Shown: in pieces, positions 44,401 to 55,560 of the stretch
Position numbering within the stretch: position 1 is the first letter of the stretch
How the letters are laid out: the number at the start of each line of letters is the position of its first letter
Origin: Cyanoderma ruficeps
Lineage: Eukaryota; Chordata; Aves; Passeriformes; Timaliidae
Assembly (NCBI GenBank): GCA_008694505.1
Contig: VZDJ01000219.1
Span: 12,348,010 to 12,412,009 of the forward strand
DNA: 64,000 bases
Direction: 5' to 3'
Translations under genes and position numbers: made by a program
The notes under the pieces: model-generated
What the model saw: the letters and a program-made list of their open reading frames with translations, nothing else
What the model was told of the DNA's origin: nothing
Databases searched by the model: none

Positions 44401-47400
44401 AAGGAACAGTCTCCATGACGGCCCCATCACACTCCGGCGGCTCATTGATTTGCTGCTGCTGGTGCTCCGGTGTCCTCCCCCAGCCTGGTGCCTGCTGGGC
44501 TGGTGGCTCACGCAGCCAGGCACGTGAGTGGACCCGGGTCCTTGCTGGGGCACAGGGTTGTCCCCAAACCTGGTCAGTAGCTGGAAGGGTTGTGAGGGGA
44601 CAGGGATGGGTGAGCAAGTTGCTGTGAGACTGTGTTGGCTTGCAGCACTGCAGTCAGTGGGTCCCTGTGCCCAAGTGACTATTCTGTCCCCAAACCTGAG
44701 ACTCTTCCCCACAGCTGCCACCAAGGGTTGGGGAATAGGCTCTGCCCCAGATCCTGTCTGCCTTGTCTGGCAGTCTGGCTCTTGGTGCTGTTGATTGTTG
44801 GACAAGGGGTTGTTGTGGCTATGTGCTAGTTTGGGGACAAGCAGCGAGACCCCAGGACATGCCCCTGACCTCACTGAAAAAGGATGGGGAGGTTGGGGGC
44901 TGCCCCACCCTCCTCCTGGCTTTGGCTCACCCATGGTGTCTCCCCAGGGCTCTCTACACATACGAGGATGGCTCTGATGACCTGAAGCTGGCAGCGTCAG
45001 GAGGTAAGGTCCTCTGTCCCCTCCGCTGGCTCACCTGTGCCGGTGTTTTCCCTGTCACCCATTCCTGGTGCTGAGTGCACATGGGCTGATGGTGCTGTGC
45101 CAGGTGGAGGTTTGCTGGAGCTTTCCGGCCACTTTGAGATTCAGAAGGTGATGTATGGCTTCTGCAGCGTCAAGGACCCCCAGGCCGTGCTCCCCAAATA
45201 TGTCCTCGTCAACTGGGTGAGTCTGGGGGCCATGCTGAGGGGGAGCTGTGCTGTGCCCACAGGGACATGGCTGGGTGTGAGGGAGCTGGCAGTGGCCAGG
45301 GGCTGCGGGTGCCCCACAATCCTGCTGCCCAGCTGCGATAAGTGGGGTGGGGGTCACCCTGCTGCCCCTCTCAGCTCAGTCCCTCCCTGGCTGCCACAGG
45401 TGGGTGAGGACGTGCCGGACGCCCGCAAATGCGCCTGTGCCAGCCACGTAGCCAAGATCGCCGAGTTCTTCCAGGTGGGTGACGCTGGGGAGGGGGAAGA
45501 TGTTGCCAGGGCACTGATCCTGAACCCTGACGGCTGCTTGCACCCTCCCAGGGTGTCGATGTCATCGTCAATGCCAGCAGCGTGGAGGACATTGACCCAG
45601 GGGCCATCGGGCAGCGGCTCTCCAACGGGCTGGCCCGCGTCTCCAGCCCGGTGCTGCACCGCCTGCGGCTGCGCGAGGACGAGAACGCCGAGCCCGTGGT
45701 AATGTCCCCACGTCAGCGCTGGCGATGGCGGCAGGACTGGGGTGTCCCTCCCACCTGGGGCTCCTGTCTGCCGCAGCCCCTCACCCCGTGTGCCGCTTAC
45801 TGTTACCCCCCTCACTGATCCCAGCCCCTCCACCTCCCCTGCCCCTCCTCCGTCCCAGGGCACCACTTACCAGAAAACCGATGCTACCGTGGAGATGAAG
45901 CGGCTCAACCGGGAGCAGTTCTGGGAACAGGCAAAGGTGGGATACGGAGGGACAGCTCCGCAGGGAGCAGGGTGAGCTGCTGGCTGGCTGATGGGCAGCC
46001 CCTCCATTCATCCCCCCCACCAGAAAGAGGAGGAATTGCGCAAGGAGGAAGAGCGGAAAAAGGCCCTGGATGCCCGGCTGCGGTTCGAGCAGGAGCGGAT
46101 GGAGCAGGAGCGGCTGGAGCAGGAGGAGCGGGAACGGCGCTACCGGGAGCGTGAGGAGCAGATCGAGGAGCACAGGCACGGCTGGGGTTGGGTGGGATGT
46201 GGGTATGGGACGGCTGCACGTGCTGTGAGTGGCTGGGTGGGCACACGGGTGTCCCTCAGCGGGTGGGGTTGGGGCAGGGACTGGCAGGAGCCGATGCCCA
46301 GCTCCTCTCCTGTTCCCCGCTGCAGGCGGAAGCAGCAGAGCTTGGAGGCGGAGGAGGCCCGGCAGCGCCTGAAGGAGCAGTCCATCTTTGTAAGTGCCAC
46401 AGTGGGACTGGGGCCGGGATCAGAGCCAGGGCTGCCACTGGCATTACCCCCAGGGAAGGGCTTTCCCCAGCTGGGTGCCCGGGGCTGGGAAGTGATGCTG
46501 TGTCTCTTCCCAGGGGGACCAGCAAGAGGAGGACGACAGGCAGCAGTTTAGGAAATCGGAGTCAGAGGTGGAGGTGAGTGTGGTGATGGCCACGCCCGGT
46601 GCTGGTCCTCACTCTCCATCCAGCAGTGCCCACAGCTGGATGGGAATGCAGCTGCGGGATGCATGGAGGGTGGTCCCACAGCCCCACGCCACCGGGGCAG
46701 TGGGGCTCAGCCTCCCCAATCCCCACAGGAGGCTGCTGCCATCATCGCTCAGCGGCCTGACAACCCCCGGGACTTTTTCAAGCAGCAGGAGCGGGTGGCA
46801 TCAGGCAGCAGCGATGCTGTCTCACCAGGCAGCCACAGGACAGGTGAGGGGCAGTGGGGAGCTGTGGGCACAGGGGTAGGCACCAGGAGAACAGGGCACA
46901 GGTGAGTTCAGTGTCACAGCTCAACGGGTTGCAGTGGGATATGGAGAGACCAGGGACGCAATGTGGGGAGGGGGTGTAACCATCACTGGCGCTGTGGTTC
47001 TGGGTGGCAAGGGTATGAGGATGGCAGGGGACATCCTGCTCTGCTGTGCCGCCATCACTGCCACCATCACCGCCACTGCCTCTGCACCTCATGTGTGGCT
47101 CCTGCTGCTGGGGCAGCTTGTCAAGGGCTGGATATCAGGTTGTCTTCAGCCAAAATGGGGCTCACCCTGCTCCCTGCTGGGTGTTGTCCACTCACCTGTC
47201 ATAGCACTGTGCCCGCAGCCAAGCTGGCAGCGTGGTTGGTGCATAGGGGTGGGCAACTGGAGGTCCAGGGATGGCTTGGGAATACATTCCATGGTGACAG
47301 CTAAAAGGGGCAGGAGAGAGTGAGGCAGATGGGGGGTGCTCAGCGTGCTGCCAGCTGGCAAGGAGTGCCCCATGGAGAAGCTGGGCTGCACTACGGTCTG

Positions 47401-50400
47401 GGATCCACTGCTGGGACTCCTTTTGTGAATCTAGGGAAGGACTGTCTGTCCTGGTGGCTGCCTCCAGCCATGGGGCTGTGTCATGGTGCTGTGCCGGGGG
47501 GCTGTGCCGTGGGGCTGTGCTGGGAGGGAGCCTGTGATGTGTGTTCTTGTGTGGTGTGCCATGGGTTGTGCCATGGGCTGTGCCGTGGGGATGTGCTGTG
47601 GGGTTGTGCTGTGGTTCTGTGCCTCGGGGCAGTGCTGTGGGGTTGTGCTGTGGGTCGTGCTGTGGGCTGTGTGTTCTGGCCATGCCGTGGGTTGTTCCGT
47701 GGATTCACGCTGTGGGGCTGTGCTGTGGCTGAGCAGATAGTTGGTCCCACGGCCGTGTCCTGGCCTCTCTCCCCACATGGCCAGGCAGTGCTGCCTCACA
47801 TCCTTCTGTCCTGCTGCCTTTCCATCCTCTTGTCCTGCCATTTTCCCACCATGCTGCCTTCCACCCTGCTGTGCTCCCATCCCGGTGCCCTGGTGCTCCC
47901 GCCCCGCCATGACTGCGCTGAGCAGGGACTGACCCATCTCTTTGCTCTCTCTCTCTCTCTCTCTCTCTCTCCGTCCGTCTGTCCGTCTGTCTTTCTCTCA
48001 CAGGTCGTCTGCACTGTCCTTTCATAAAGACAGCTGACAGTGGGCCACCTTCTTCTTCCTCCTCCTCCTCCTCCCCCCCACGGACCCCCTTCCCTTATAT
48101 CTCCTGCCACCGCACTCCAAATCTCTCCTCTTTCTTCCCATGTAGGTAGCTGGGAGCTCTCGGGCACACAGCTCCGGGGGTCGAGCCGTGGGCAGCTGCC
48201 CCACAGCCCCCCCAGCCCCACGGCACACCGGACCGGCAGCGGCGGCAGCGCGGGCACCCCGAGGGGGATGGGCACCCCAAGGGGGACAAACACCCCTGCT
48301 GGGGCTGGCCCCGTGCTGGTCTCTGTGCCCCTGGAGGGGGGACATAGGGCAGACTGTGCCCATGGGTCAGATGGGGACAGGGTAGAGCTGTGTCTGGGGA
48401 GGTGATGCTTGACTGTGGGATGGAATAGCCTGTGACCATGGGGTAGAGTGGGCACGGGGCAGGTTCTGCCCATGGGTAGCAGTGGGTAGGACAGATGTGC
48501 CCGGGATCATGCAGGTCTGTGCCCATGGGGCAGGGCTGGGCAGTGTGGAAAAGGCTGTGCCAGAACCACGTGCTGGTGAGGCAGAAGGGAAAGGGACATC
48601 TCTGCCCTGGACCATGCAGGTCTGTGCCCACGGGGCAGTGTTTGGCAGTGTGGAAAAGGCCGTGCCCTGGATCATGTGAGGCTGTGCCAATGGGGCAGGA
48701 GGGGAGGGATGGAGCAGCTGTGCCATGGACAAGACTGCAAGACTGTCCACAAGACAGCGTGGAATGGAAAAGGCTGTGCCCAGAAATGTGTGGGACTGTG
48801 CCAATGGGGCAGGAGGGGCCAGGTGGTTCCAGGGACCATGTAGGGCTGTGCCCCCACAGGCACAGTTGACAGGGCACAGAGCTGTGCCCACAAAGGCTGT
48901 GACAGGGCACAGCTGAGTGACGTGTGGGCAGAGCCAGTGTGCACCACAGCAGGTATGGGGCTGCCTGCCCCCTTGCCCAGCAAATGTGGTGGCTGAAACT
49001 CATGGGGGTGGTAAGAACACCTGGAGGGGACATGGTGGTTGCTGCACCCATGGAAGCCTCCACCCCACCACCCAGGAGGGGACAACACGGTGGCAGGTAC
49101 ACGGTGATGTGCACTTGGCAGCTCACAGCTGGGTTGGTGCGGGGCAGGAGCAATGCTGGGGTGCTGGATCCTCCCCCTCAACGTGGGCAGCCCCCCCACG
49201 CCACCCCGTCTCCCTTGTCTGCAGGCAGCCAGTCGGACGCCTTCCGCAAGGCCTCGGCAGCGGGCTGCAGCCCCTGCGAGTCCAGCCCGGCCGCCAGCCC
49301 GGCCGCCAGCCCGGCCGTCACACCGCTGGGCGACCCGGGCACCCGCGCGCCCGCTGACCAGACGCCGGCAACGCCCAAAGGTGGGCGCAGGGCTGGCGCT
49401 GCCTCCCCCTGCCCAGGGCTGCCAGGTGCAGCCCCACTGCAGCCCCCTCGACTCTGCTGCGTCCCTGCCAACCGCGCTTGCATGGCTCAGTGCATCCGTG
49501 CTGTCCCGTCCGTGTCCCTTGGCATATCCCGCCTGCCTCTGCTGCGTCCCACAGCACATCCCTGCTGCAGCCCCCTTGGCTCTGCTGCAGCCCCCTTGGC
49601 TCTTGCATGGCTCAGTGCATCCATGCTGTGCTGCCTGCATCCCTCGGCATATCCCCACTATCTCTGCTGTGTCCCCAGCACATCCCCGCCGTCCCTGCTG
49701 CTCCGTGCCGCTGCATCCCCGCCGTCTCTGCTGCATCCCCCAGTGCAGCCCCACCGTCATTGCTGCATTCCTACCGCCTCCAGTGCATTTTCTAAAGCCA
49801 GTGCATCCCTGCTGTCTGTGCTGTACCCCTCGCCATGCATCCGCCCATCTCCAGTGCATTCCCCCTGCTCTGTACACGCTGGCCCTCCCTGCTGCGTCCC
49901 CCAGTGCAGCCCTGCTGTTTCTCCTGGGTGCCCCAGTGTGATGCTGCCCAATCTGCGCCGTCCTGCCATACGTCCATTCCACGGCTGCTGTGTCCCTCTG
50001 TGCGTCTCCTCTGCCCCACTGCGTCCCCAGGGCACCCCAGCCAGCTCTGCGGCTGTCACCATGTGCCCCAACTGGTCCCTTGGCATCCTCTGGTGGATCC
50101 CAGCTTTCCCTTCTGCATCTTCTCAGGGCACCTCTCCCGCTCCCTCCACAGCCCTTTCCGTCTCCCTGCCATTCCCCAGGGGATCACCTTGTCCGTCCCC
50201 ACATCCCCTCACTCCCCCGGTGCATGCCACAATCCCCTCCCTGCCCAGCCACTCCCACCCAGCCTTGCAGCATTCCCCATACTGTGTCCAGGCCAAAGGA
50301 CTCTAAATCCCCCTGGGCTGCATCCCTGTCCCCGGGTGACCCCCAGTCCTGAACGAGGTTGTCTGTCCCCACTGACTGCTGTCCCCTCCTTGCAGAGTCC

Positions 50401-51289
50401 CCCAGCCCCAGCGCGCAGGAGCCCGGGCCAGCCACGCCCGAGCAGCACTGGCCCTTCCCGGGGCCCGAGGACAAGGCCATCGAGCCCCCCGGGGACGAGC
50501 CCAGTCCCAGGCCAGTGTGGACAGCGGGGGGTGATGCCCTGGGGGACCTGGTGACCCTGGAGCCCACCGAGCCCTCCCTGCCACCCGTGGCTGACGAACC
50601 CCAAACTGGGGAAGCCCCCAACCCTGAGAGCCTCATCGACCTGTGGCAGAGTGACGGGGTGACTCCCCCAGCTGCCTGGCCCCTGCCTGCTGCCCCTGTC
50701 CCCGAGACACCCCCGGCCATGCTGCCTGAGGAGGGGGCCCTGCTGAGCCTGGATGAGCTGCCTGAACCCCCCGCCACCTTCTGCGACGCGGAGCAGGAGG
50801 ATGAGGATGAGGAGGAGGCAGCTGGCGAGGGAGAACCCCAGTCCCAGGATCTGGGCTGCCAGCACACGCCCCAGGAAGACACTCCCGGCCGAGAGACGCC
50901 CCCCATCACCAACGGGGAGATGGCTCCCAAGGATGGGACACCAGGGCGTGGGGAGCAGGTGAGCATCACTGTGGGGAGAGGTCAGGGGGTGATGGGTGGC
51001 TGGGGGGATCCTGACAACCTGCCCCCACCCCCCAGGCCAGCGAGGGCTACTTCAGCCAGTCCCAGGAGGAGGAGGTGCCCCCCCCCGAGGAGCTGTCGGC
51101 CAAAGCCCCCCAGCCCGTCTTCTACAACAAGCCCCCAGGTGAGTGAGGCCAGTGCACAGGGGGAGGCTGTCCCTGCCATCTGGGGATGGCACCCCTGACC
51201 CCTCTCCCTGTCCTCCAGAGATCGACATCACGTGCTGGGATGCAGACCCTCTGCCCGAGGAAGAGGAGAGCTTTGGGGGGGCCCTGTAA
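40737..51289 (+). CDS. DBN1: Drebrin (DBN1)
   Basis: Exons: 40737-40822, 44948-45003, 45104-45216, 45400-45474, 45552-45698, 45859-45936, 46024-46175, 46326-46389, 46514-46573, 46729-46843, [48004-48141 optional], 49225-49380, 50396-50958, 51036-51138 and 51219-51289. They join to 612 residues without, or 658 with, the optional exon. An ADF-homology domain (about 3-134) contains [31 protein letters not shown] and [13 protein letters not shown] charged coiled coil (about 176-256) is rich in EER/QER repeats. The tail is acidic and proline-rich, with a Homer-type PPATF motif, [35 protein letters not shown]. Drebrin binds and stiffens F-actin in neurites and dendritic spines. The 156-nt exon 49225-49380 is symmetric (phase 1-1) and could be optional. 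Intron 1 (4.1 kb) shows no further gene. The donor after 46175 is GC, not GT. Confidence 0.96.
41849..41862 (+). repeat. G-run in DBN1 intron 1
   Basis: The stretch GGGAGGGGGGGGGG follows another G-rich block (gggggcggg) and has G-quadruplex potential. No other function is suggested by the sequence. Confidence 0.5.
47478..47735 (+). repeat. GC-rich minisatellite, variants of gctgtgctgtggggttgt
   Basis: Degenerate tandem units of about 15-25 bases built from gctgtgccgtgggg and gctgtgctgtgggg. They lie in the DBN1 intron just upstream of the drebrin-A exon. The long reading frames over it on both strands are by-products of the repeat. Confidence 0.75.
47944..48000 (+). repeat. DBN1: (CT)n/(CYGT)n pyrimidine microsatellite before the drebrin-A exon
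   Basis: About thirteen CT dinucleotides pass into ccgtccgtctgtccgtctgt and then ctttctctca, ending at the acceptor CAG 48001-48003. The microsatellite is thus the polypyrimidine tract of the optional exon. Confidence 0.85.
48004..48141 (+). other. DBN1: Drebrin-A-specific exon (46 codons)
   Basis: 138 nt, phase 1 on both sides, donor GTAGGT at 48142. It encodes [15 protein letters not shown], eight serines, [19 protein letters not shown]. This is the neuron-specific insert that distinguishes drebrin A from drebrin E. With it included the next exon enters as a Cys codon; without it, as Gly. Both keep the frame. Confidence 0.93.
48420..48900 (+). repeat. Minisatellite, units of about 70-100 bases
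   Basis: Recurrent blocks contain tctgtgcccatggggcag, gcagtgtggaaaaggc and catgcaggtctgtgccca (for example near 48520, 48620, 48680 and 48780). It lies in the DBN1 intron downstream of the drebrin-A exon. Copies are degenerate. Confidence 0.7.
49480..49900 (+). repeat. Degenerate minisatellite in a DBN1 intron
   Basis: Repeated modules of the type gtgcatccctgctgt, ctctgctgcgtccc and cccttggctctgctgcag recur about every 30-60 bases. No splice-compatible exon was recognised in the stretch. Confidence 0.65.
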
Positions 51290-51694
51290 GCCCAGGCCCC
51301 GCTGCCGGCACAGGCAGCCCGCCCCGGCCGGCGCGGGGCACGAGGGGGCTGCAGCCGGGGGCCGGGCCCCCCTCACCCCTCTGGGGCCCCGCAGGATGAG
51401 GCCTCCAGGTGGCGGCCGCCCCGCTGCAACCCCGCCCCGGGGCACCTTTTACAGCCCCCCCTTCTCCTTCTCTCTTTTTTAAGTTGTCGGTAGGAGCCGT
51501 GTCAGCCCCCCAGCCCTCCCTTAGCAGCCCCCCCTCACCCCCGATACCCCAGCGCCCCTTTGGGGGGGACGACACACGCTCGCATCCCCTGCCCGGCTGT
51601 GGGACAGGGTCCTCGTTCTCTTCGTGCCCCCCCCCGGGAGCTCCCCCAATACTTTGCACGAGTTCAAAGAAAAAAAAAAAGAAATAATAATAAT

Positions 51695-51716
51695 AATAAA
51701 TGAATATGGCAATAAA
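51695..51716 (+). terminator. DBN1: Proximal DBN1 poly(A) signals
   Basis: AATAAA at 51695-51700 and 51711-51716 follow an A-rich, (AAT)n stretch about 410 bases after the stop. Confidence 0.7.
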
Positions 51717-51931
51717 GTGACCCGACCGAGGCAAGGCTGCGGCCAGCGGCGTCCCCCCCCCCAAACCCCGTAGGGAGCTGGTGTGGGGGCTTTTACCCCT
51801 TCCCCACTCCTTCTTTGCTGGGAGTCCCATCCTCCCCTGCTTGGCCCCTGCTTGGCCCCTCTTCCCCCCATTCCCCCTGGAAACTTTTTGGAAAGCACAA
51901 GTTCTGTACCGGCGGTGTGCTCATGTCTGTT

Positions 51932-51941
51932 AATAAATAAA
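51932..51941 (+). terminator. DBN1: Distal DBN1 poly(A) signal (overlapping AATAAA pair)
   Basis: Two overlapping hexamers, AATAAATAAA, lie about 645 bases after the stop. They are only about 130 bases from the PRR7 signal on the opposite strand. Confidence 0.75.
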
Positions 51942-52071
51942 GCGTCTCCCACGGGGGCTGCAGCCTGCTGGGGCGGCAGGGAGGGCTGGGAGTGGGGGGG
52001 CTCCGGCTGCCTTGGGGAGGGGGCGGTCCCACCATGCCAGCCCGCCAGGAGGCAAACCCGAGCCACAAACT

Positions 52072-52077
52072 TTTATT
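52072..52077 (-). terminator. PRR7: PRR7 poly(A) signal
   Basis: TTTATT on the plus strand is AATAAA on the minus strand, about 225 bases after the PRR7 stop. PRR7 and DBN1 transcripts therefore converge with very little space between them. Confidence 0.75.
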
Positions 52078-52300
52078 CTCAAACTGTAACAAACAAAAAA
52101 TTTAAGAAACAGAGCAGAGTCCGGGTCCCCAGCGCCCCCGGCCATGGGGGGGCCGGCGGGGGCCAGACGGGGAACCAGCCCCTTCCGCGCCGGCGGCGAT
52201 GGCCCGCGCCGGGGCGGGTGTCCCTGGGGTGACACGAGCAACCAAACCCCCCCCACCCCCCAGGTGTATGGCAAGGTCCGGGCGTCCCCCGCGGCCGCCG

Positions 52301-53122
52301 TTAGACAGCGGTAGTCCTGCCGAAGAGGGGCATGGAGACCGGGAGGTGCCAGGGCCCCGTCTCGTAGGTGTCCCTGCTGCTGAGCTCCGAGTCCGTCCAG
52401 CTGGGAAACATGCGTGGGGAGCACTCCTGCTGCAGGTAGAGGTCCGGGCAGGCAGGGCCGGGGCTGGCTGAGCGGGGCAAGTGCAGCGCCGAACCGTAGC
52501 CGGCGTCCAGGAAAAGGGGTTTGTAGCTGGGAGGCTGCTCCTGCTTCTCCAGCCGCTCATGGCTCAGGAAAGGGGCGTTGATTTTGCGGTAGAGCCCCCG
52601 CGTGTCCATCAGCACCTCGCTGTACGGCGGAGGGGGCTCCGCCATCAGCAGCGCCTCCTCATAGCACGGCGGCTTTGACAGGTCCGACTCTGCAAGGCAA
52701 AGCCCCCCCCGGACCCCTGCTGCCGTCAGCGCCGTGCCCCGGCTCTCGCGTCGCATCCCCCCCAAAACAGGGGGAGGCACGTGCTCCGGGGATGCGAGAG
52801 CCCCTCCCTGCTCCTTACCGTGCCGGCAGCTCCAGGGCCGGGGGGGTGGGATGTGGTGGGGGTGATGATGGTGATGGTGGGGCTCGAGGCGGAGGCGGTG
52901 GGGAATGGCGATGCCGGGGGGGCTGCCCCCGTAACCCTCGTAGTGCAGTGGCTCCATCTCCAGCGCGCGCAGGCTCTGCTCCCGCAGCCGCTCCTCCTGC
53001 TGCCGCTTCACCCGCCGCCGCAGGTAGCTGCAGAAGCAGCACAGCAGCACGATGAGGCCCCAGATGAGCCAGAAGCCCGCGAAGCAGGTGAGGAAGGTGT
53101 AGGTGCCCTGGGACATCACCAT
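52301..53122 (-). CDS. PRR7: Proline-rich protein 7 (PRR7)
   Basis: Two coding exons, 53122-52819 and 52689-52301, join in phase to 230 residues (human 274). The short N-terminus [12 protein letters not shown] leads into one membrane segment (about 10-31, [18 protein letters not shown]) followed by basic residues and juxtamembrane cysteines that are plausible palmitoylation sites. A His-rich run, then [30 protein letters not shown] and [13 protein letters not shown] follow. The C-terminal TTAV is a class I PDZ ligand. PRR7 is a postsynaptic transmembrane adaptor found with NMDA receptors and PSD-95, and also acts in lymphocytes. The His-rich linker is shorter than in mammals. The 5' UTR exon was not resolved. 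Confidence 0.95.
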   Translation of the reverse strand: MVMSQGTYTFLTCFAGFWLIWGLIVLLCCFCSYLRRRVKRQQEERLREQSLRALEMEPLHYEGYGGSPPGIAIPHRLRLEPHHHHHHPHHIPPPRPWSCRHGKEQGGALASPEHVPPPVLGGMRRESRGTALTAAGVRGGLCLAESDLSKPPCYEEALLMAEPPPPYSEVLMDTRGLYRKINAPFLSHERLEKQEQPPSYKPLFLDAGYGSALHLPRSASPGPACPDLYLQQECSPRMFPSWTDSELSSRDTYETGPWHLPVSMPLFGRTTAV

Positions 53123-53124
53123 CT

Positions 53125-55560
53125 TGGCAGCCGGCCCCGGCGGGGAGGCCCCCGCCTCTCCCTGCCCTCGGGATGGGGGGACGGGATGCTCAGGGCGGCG
53201 GCAGGGTCAGGGAGGACCCGATGCTGTCAGGGCCGCCGAGGGCATCTCCCCGGGCCGTGCCCGGCGCCGTCTCCTCTGGCCCGCGGGAGCGCCTGCCGTC
53301 AGGGGTCCGTCCTCGCCATGGAGCTGGGGGGGGCTGGAGCGGGTGGGTCAGGCCTGGGTGCGCCGGGCGGGCGGCGGGGCGGGGGGCCGGCGGGGCGGGC
53401 GGCGGGGGGACGGGGCTGCCGGGGTCCCGCTGCCCATCGCTGGGGGGGGACCGCCGGGGTGGGGGCCCTGCAACGAGACAGACGCGAGCGTGAGCGACAC
53501 GGAAACGTGGACGCCCTGTTCCCATGGTGACTCGCTCCACATGCGCCGCAGCGCCCGCAGCCCGGGGGGAACCGCGCCTGGCACCCCATGCACCCCTCAC
53601 CATCATCCCCATGGATGCAAACCTGCAGAACCTCCCCTAGAATCGTCCGCTGCACTGCTGGGCACCTTGGGGTGGGAGATGGATACTGTGGTCCCACAGC
53701 ATCATCTTCGAGATCATGGGGTGCCCAGTGGGATCCCCTTCTCCTGCCTACCCAGTGCACCCTAAATTGGCTGCTGAGCCCAGGCAGCTCATCCCTGTGC
53801 TGGCACACAGGAGGGTGACCCGGGGAGAAGCAGGGACAAGGAGAGGTGCCGGTTGCCTGCGGCACGTGGCGCTGGCAGGAGCACGTGCACCAAAGCCATC
53901 GCTGGCCTCGCAGCCACTGGGGATGGTGGCACCCCAACACAGCAATGCAGGACCAGGGCTGCTGGTGATGGGAACCATCACCTTTGCCCTTTAGGCAGGG
54001 TGACAGTTCGGTCACATCCAGCCAAGCATCAAATGTCGAAGGGGCCTGTCTGCTTCTCAGTGACAGCACCCATGGGTGCTTGCAGGCAGGCACATAAGCA
54101 CCTATCATGATTCTCATTATCGCGGTGTGGGAGAAAACGGGCTCAGCAGCAGGCAGGAGGGTGAGCCTGGAGTGAAGGCAGCCGAGGGCTGGGTGACCAC
54201 GGCGACATCATCACTCCCTCCGAGAAGGGGGAAGGGGCGCGGGGTGCTTCATCACCCTGCGGGGCAGGGCCACGCTGCCGGCAAGGGACCACGGCAGGGC
54301 CACCGGCTGCTGAGAGTGCCGGGCGGGGGGGGGGGCGGAGGGCCGAGCCCAGCGGAAGGAAAAAGCGATGGGGAAGGAAGGAGCCCTGACCACGCTCCGG
54401 CGGGCAGCGGGGGCTGCTCCATCACGCAGCCAAACGCGTGGGCTGAGGCAGAGCCGGGATATGGGTCTCTGGGGACGAGGTGCCCTGGCTGAGGCCAGCT
54501 CGGTTCGGGCAGCGCTCGCCAAAACGGCTGCAACAGGCTCCGCGCCGGCAGCCTGGGCATCCCGGGCATCCCCCGGGAGGAGAGGTACCGTGCGGGAAGG
54601 GCCGTGAGTCGAGCCCCGGGATGACGGCCGGGGAAACACCGGGAAGCGGTGCAGGGCGGGCTGGCGGCGCCGCGTACCGGGGGCGTTCGCAGCTGGGGCG
54701 TGCGGGGGGAGCGGGGCTGCCGGGGACGTGCGAGCTGGGGGAGGAGCAGGGCCGGGCTGGAGACACTCACGCCGGGCGGAGAGCGGAGCGGCCGCCGAAC
54801 CGGGCCCCGCCGGTAGCCCCGGGCCGCCCCGCTGCCCCCGGCCACGGCCTGGGCCCCGCTGCCCGCGTCGTATCCCTGCCCGGTGCCTCTGCGGAGAGGG
54901 TGACACCCCGGCGGGGAACCTCCCCGCTCCCCGTGCGGGGCGCGGCACCCCTTCCTCATCCTCCTCCTCCCCCGGGGCGCGCGCCCGCCGGGGCCGGACC
55001 GGAGATGCGCGCCACGGTACGCGCCGCGCGCCCCCGCCGCGGCCCCCGGTGGCGGCGGCCCCGCGCGCCCCCGCCCCGGCCCCGCTGCCCCCGCACCGCG
55101 CAACAGGCGGAGGCGCCGCACCCGCTCCCTCCGCGGCTCCCGTTACCGGCGGCGGCGCACGTGGCTCAGGCGGCGGGCGGCGGCTCCATAGGGCGGCGGG
55201 GGAGGGGGCCCGGTGCGCGCCCGGTGCGCGGCGCCGCCGCCGCCTCCCGGCGCTGCCTTTGTCTCCGGTGAGCGCTCCCGCGCCGCCGCCGCGCGCCGCC
55301 CCGCCCGCCCGGGCTCCCGCCCCGCCGCTCCGCCCCGCCCTCGGCTCGGGGAGGGATCCGCGGGCCCCCCGCACCCCCCACCCCGGGACCCGCCGCCGCT
55401 CGGGGGCTACGGGCTGAGCAACGGTACTGCCACGGGAATCCCCCCCCCGCCGCTGGGGAACGGCGGCGGGATGCCGGTGGCGAGAGGGCCAGGGCATCCC
55501 CGGGGGTGGCCGCGGGAGCCGCACGGGGTGGGGGCCGGGGATTCCCGGGTAGCGGCTCCC
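53125..55560 (-). promoter_or_regulatory. PRR7: CpG-rich region upstream of PRR7
   Basis: CpG density is highest at 54600-55480 and at 53300-53450. The PRR7 promoter and 5' UTR exon(s) are expected here, but no unique donor could be chosen. A less GC-rich interval at 53560-54200 separates the two blocks. The 551-residue minus-strand frame is a GC artefact. Confidence 0.45.

Noticed and set aside
48420..48900. CRISPR-like or coding tandem repeat
   Set aside because: Repeat units are degenerate, spacers are not uniform and the host is a vertebrate intron; this is an ordinary minisatellite.
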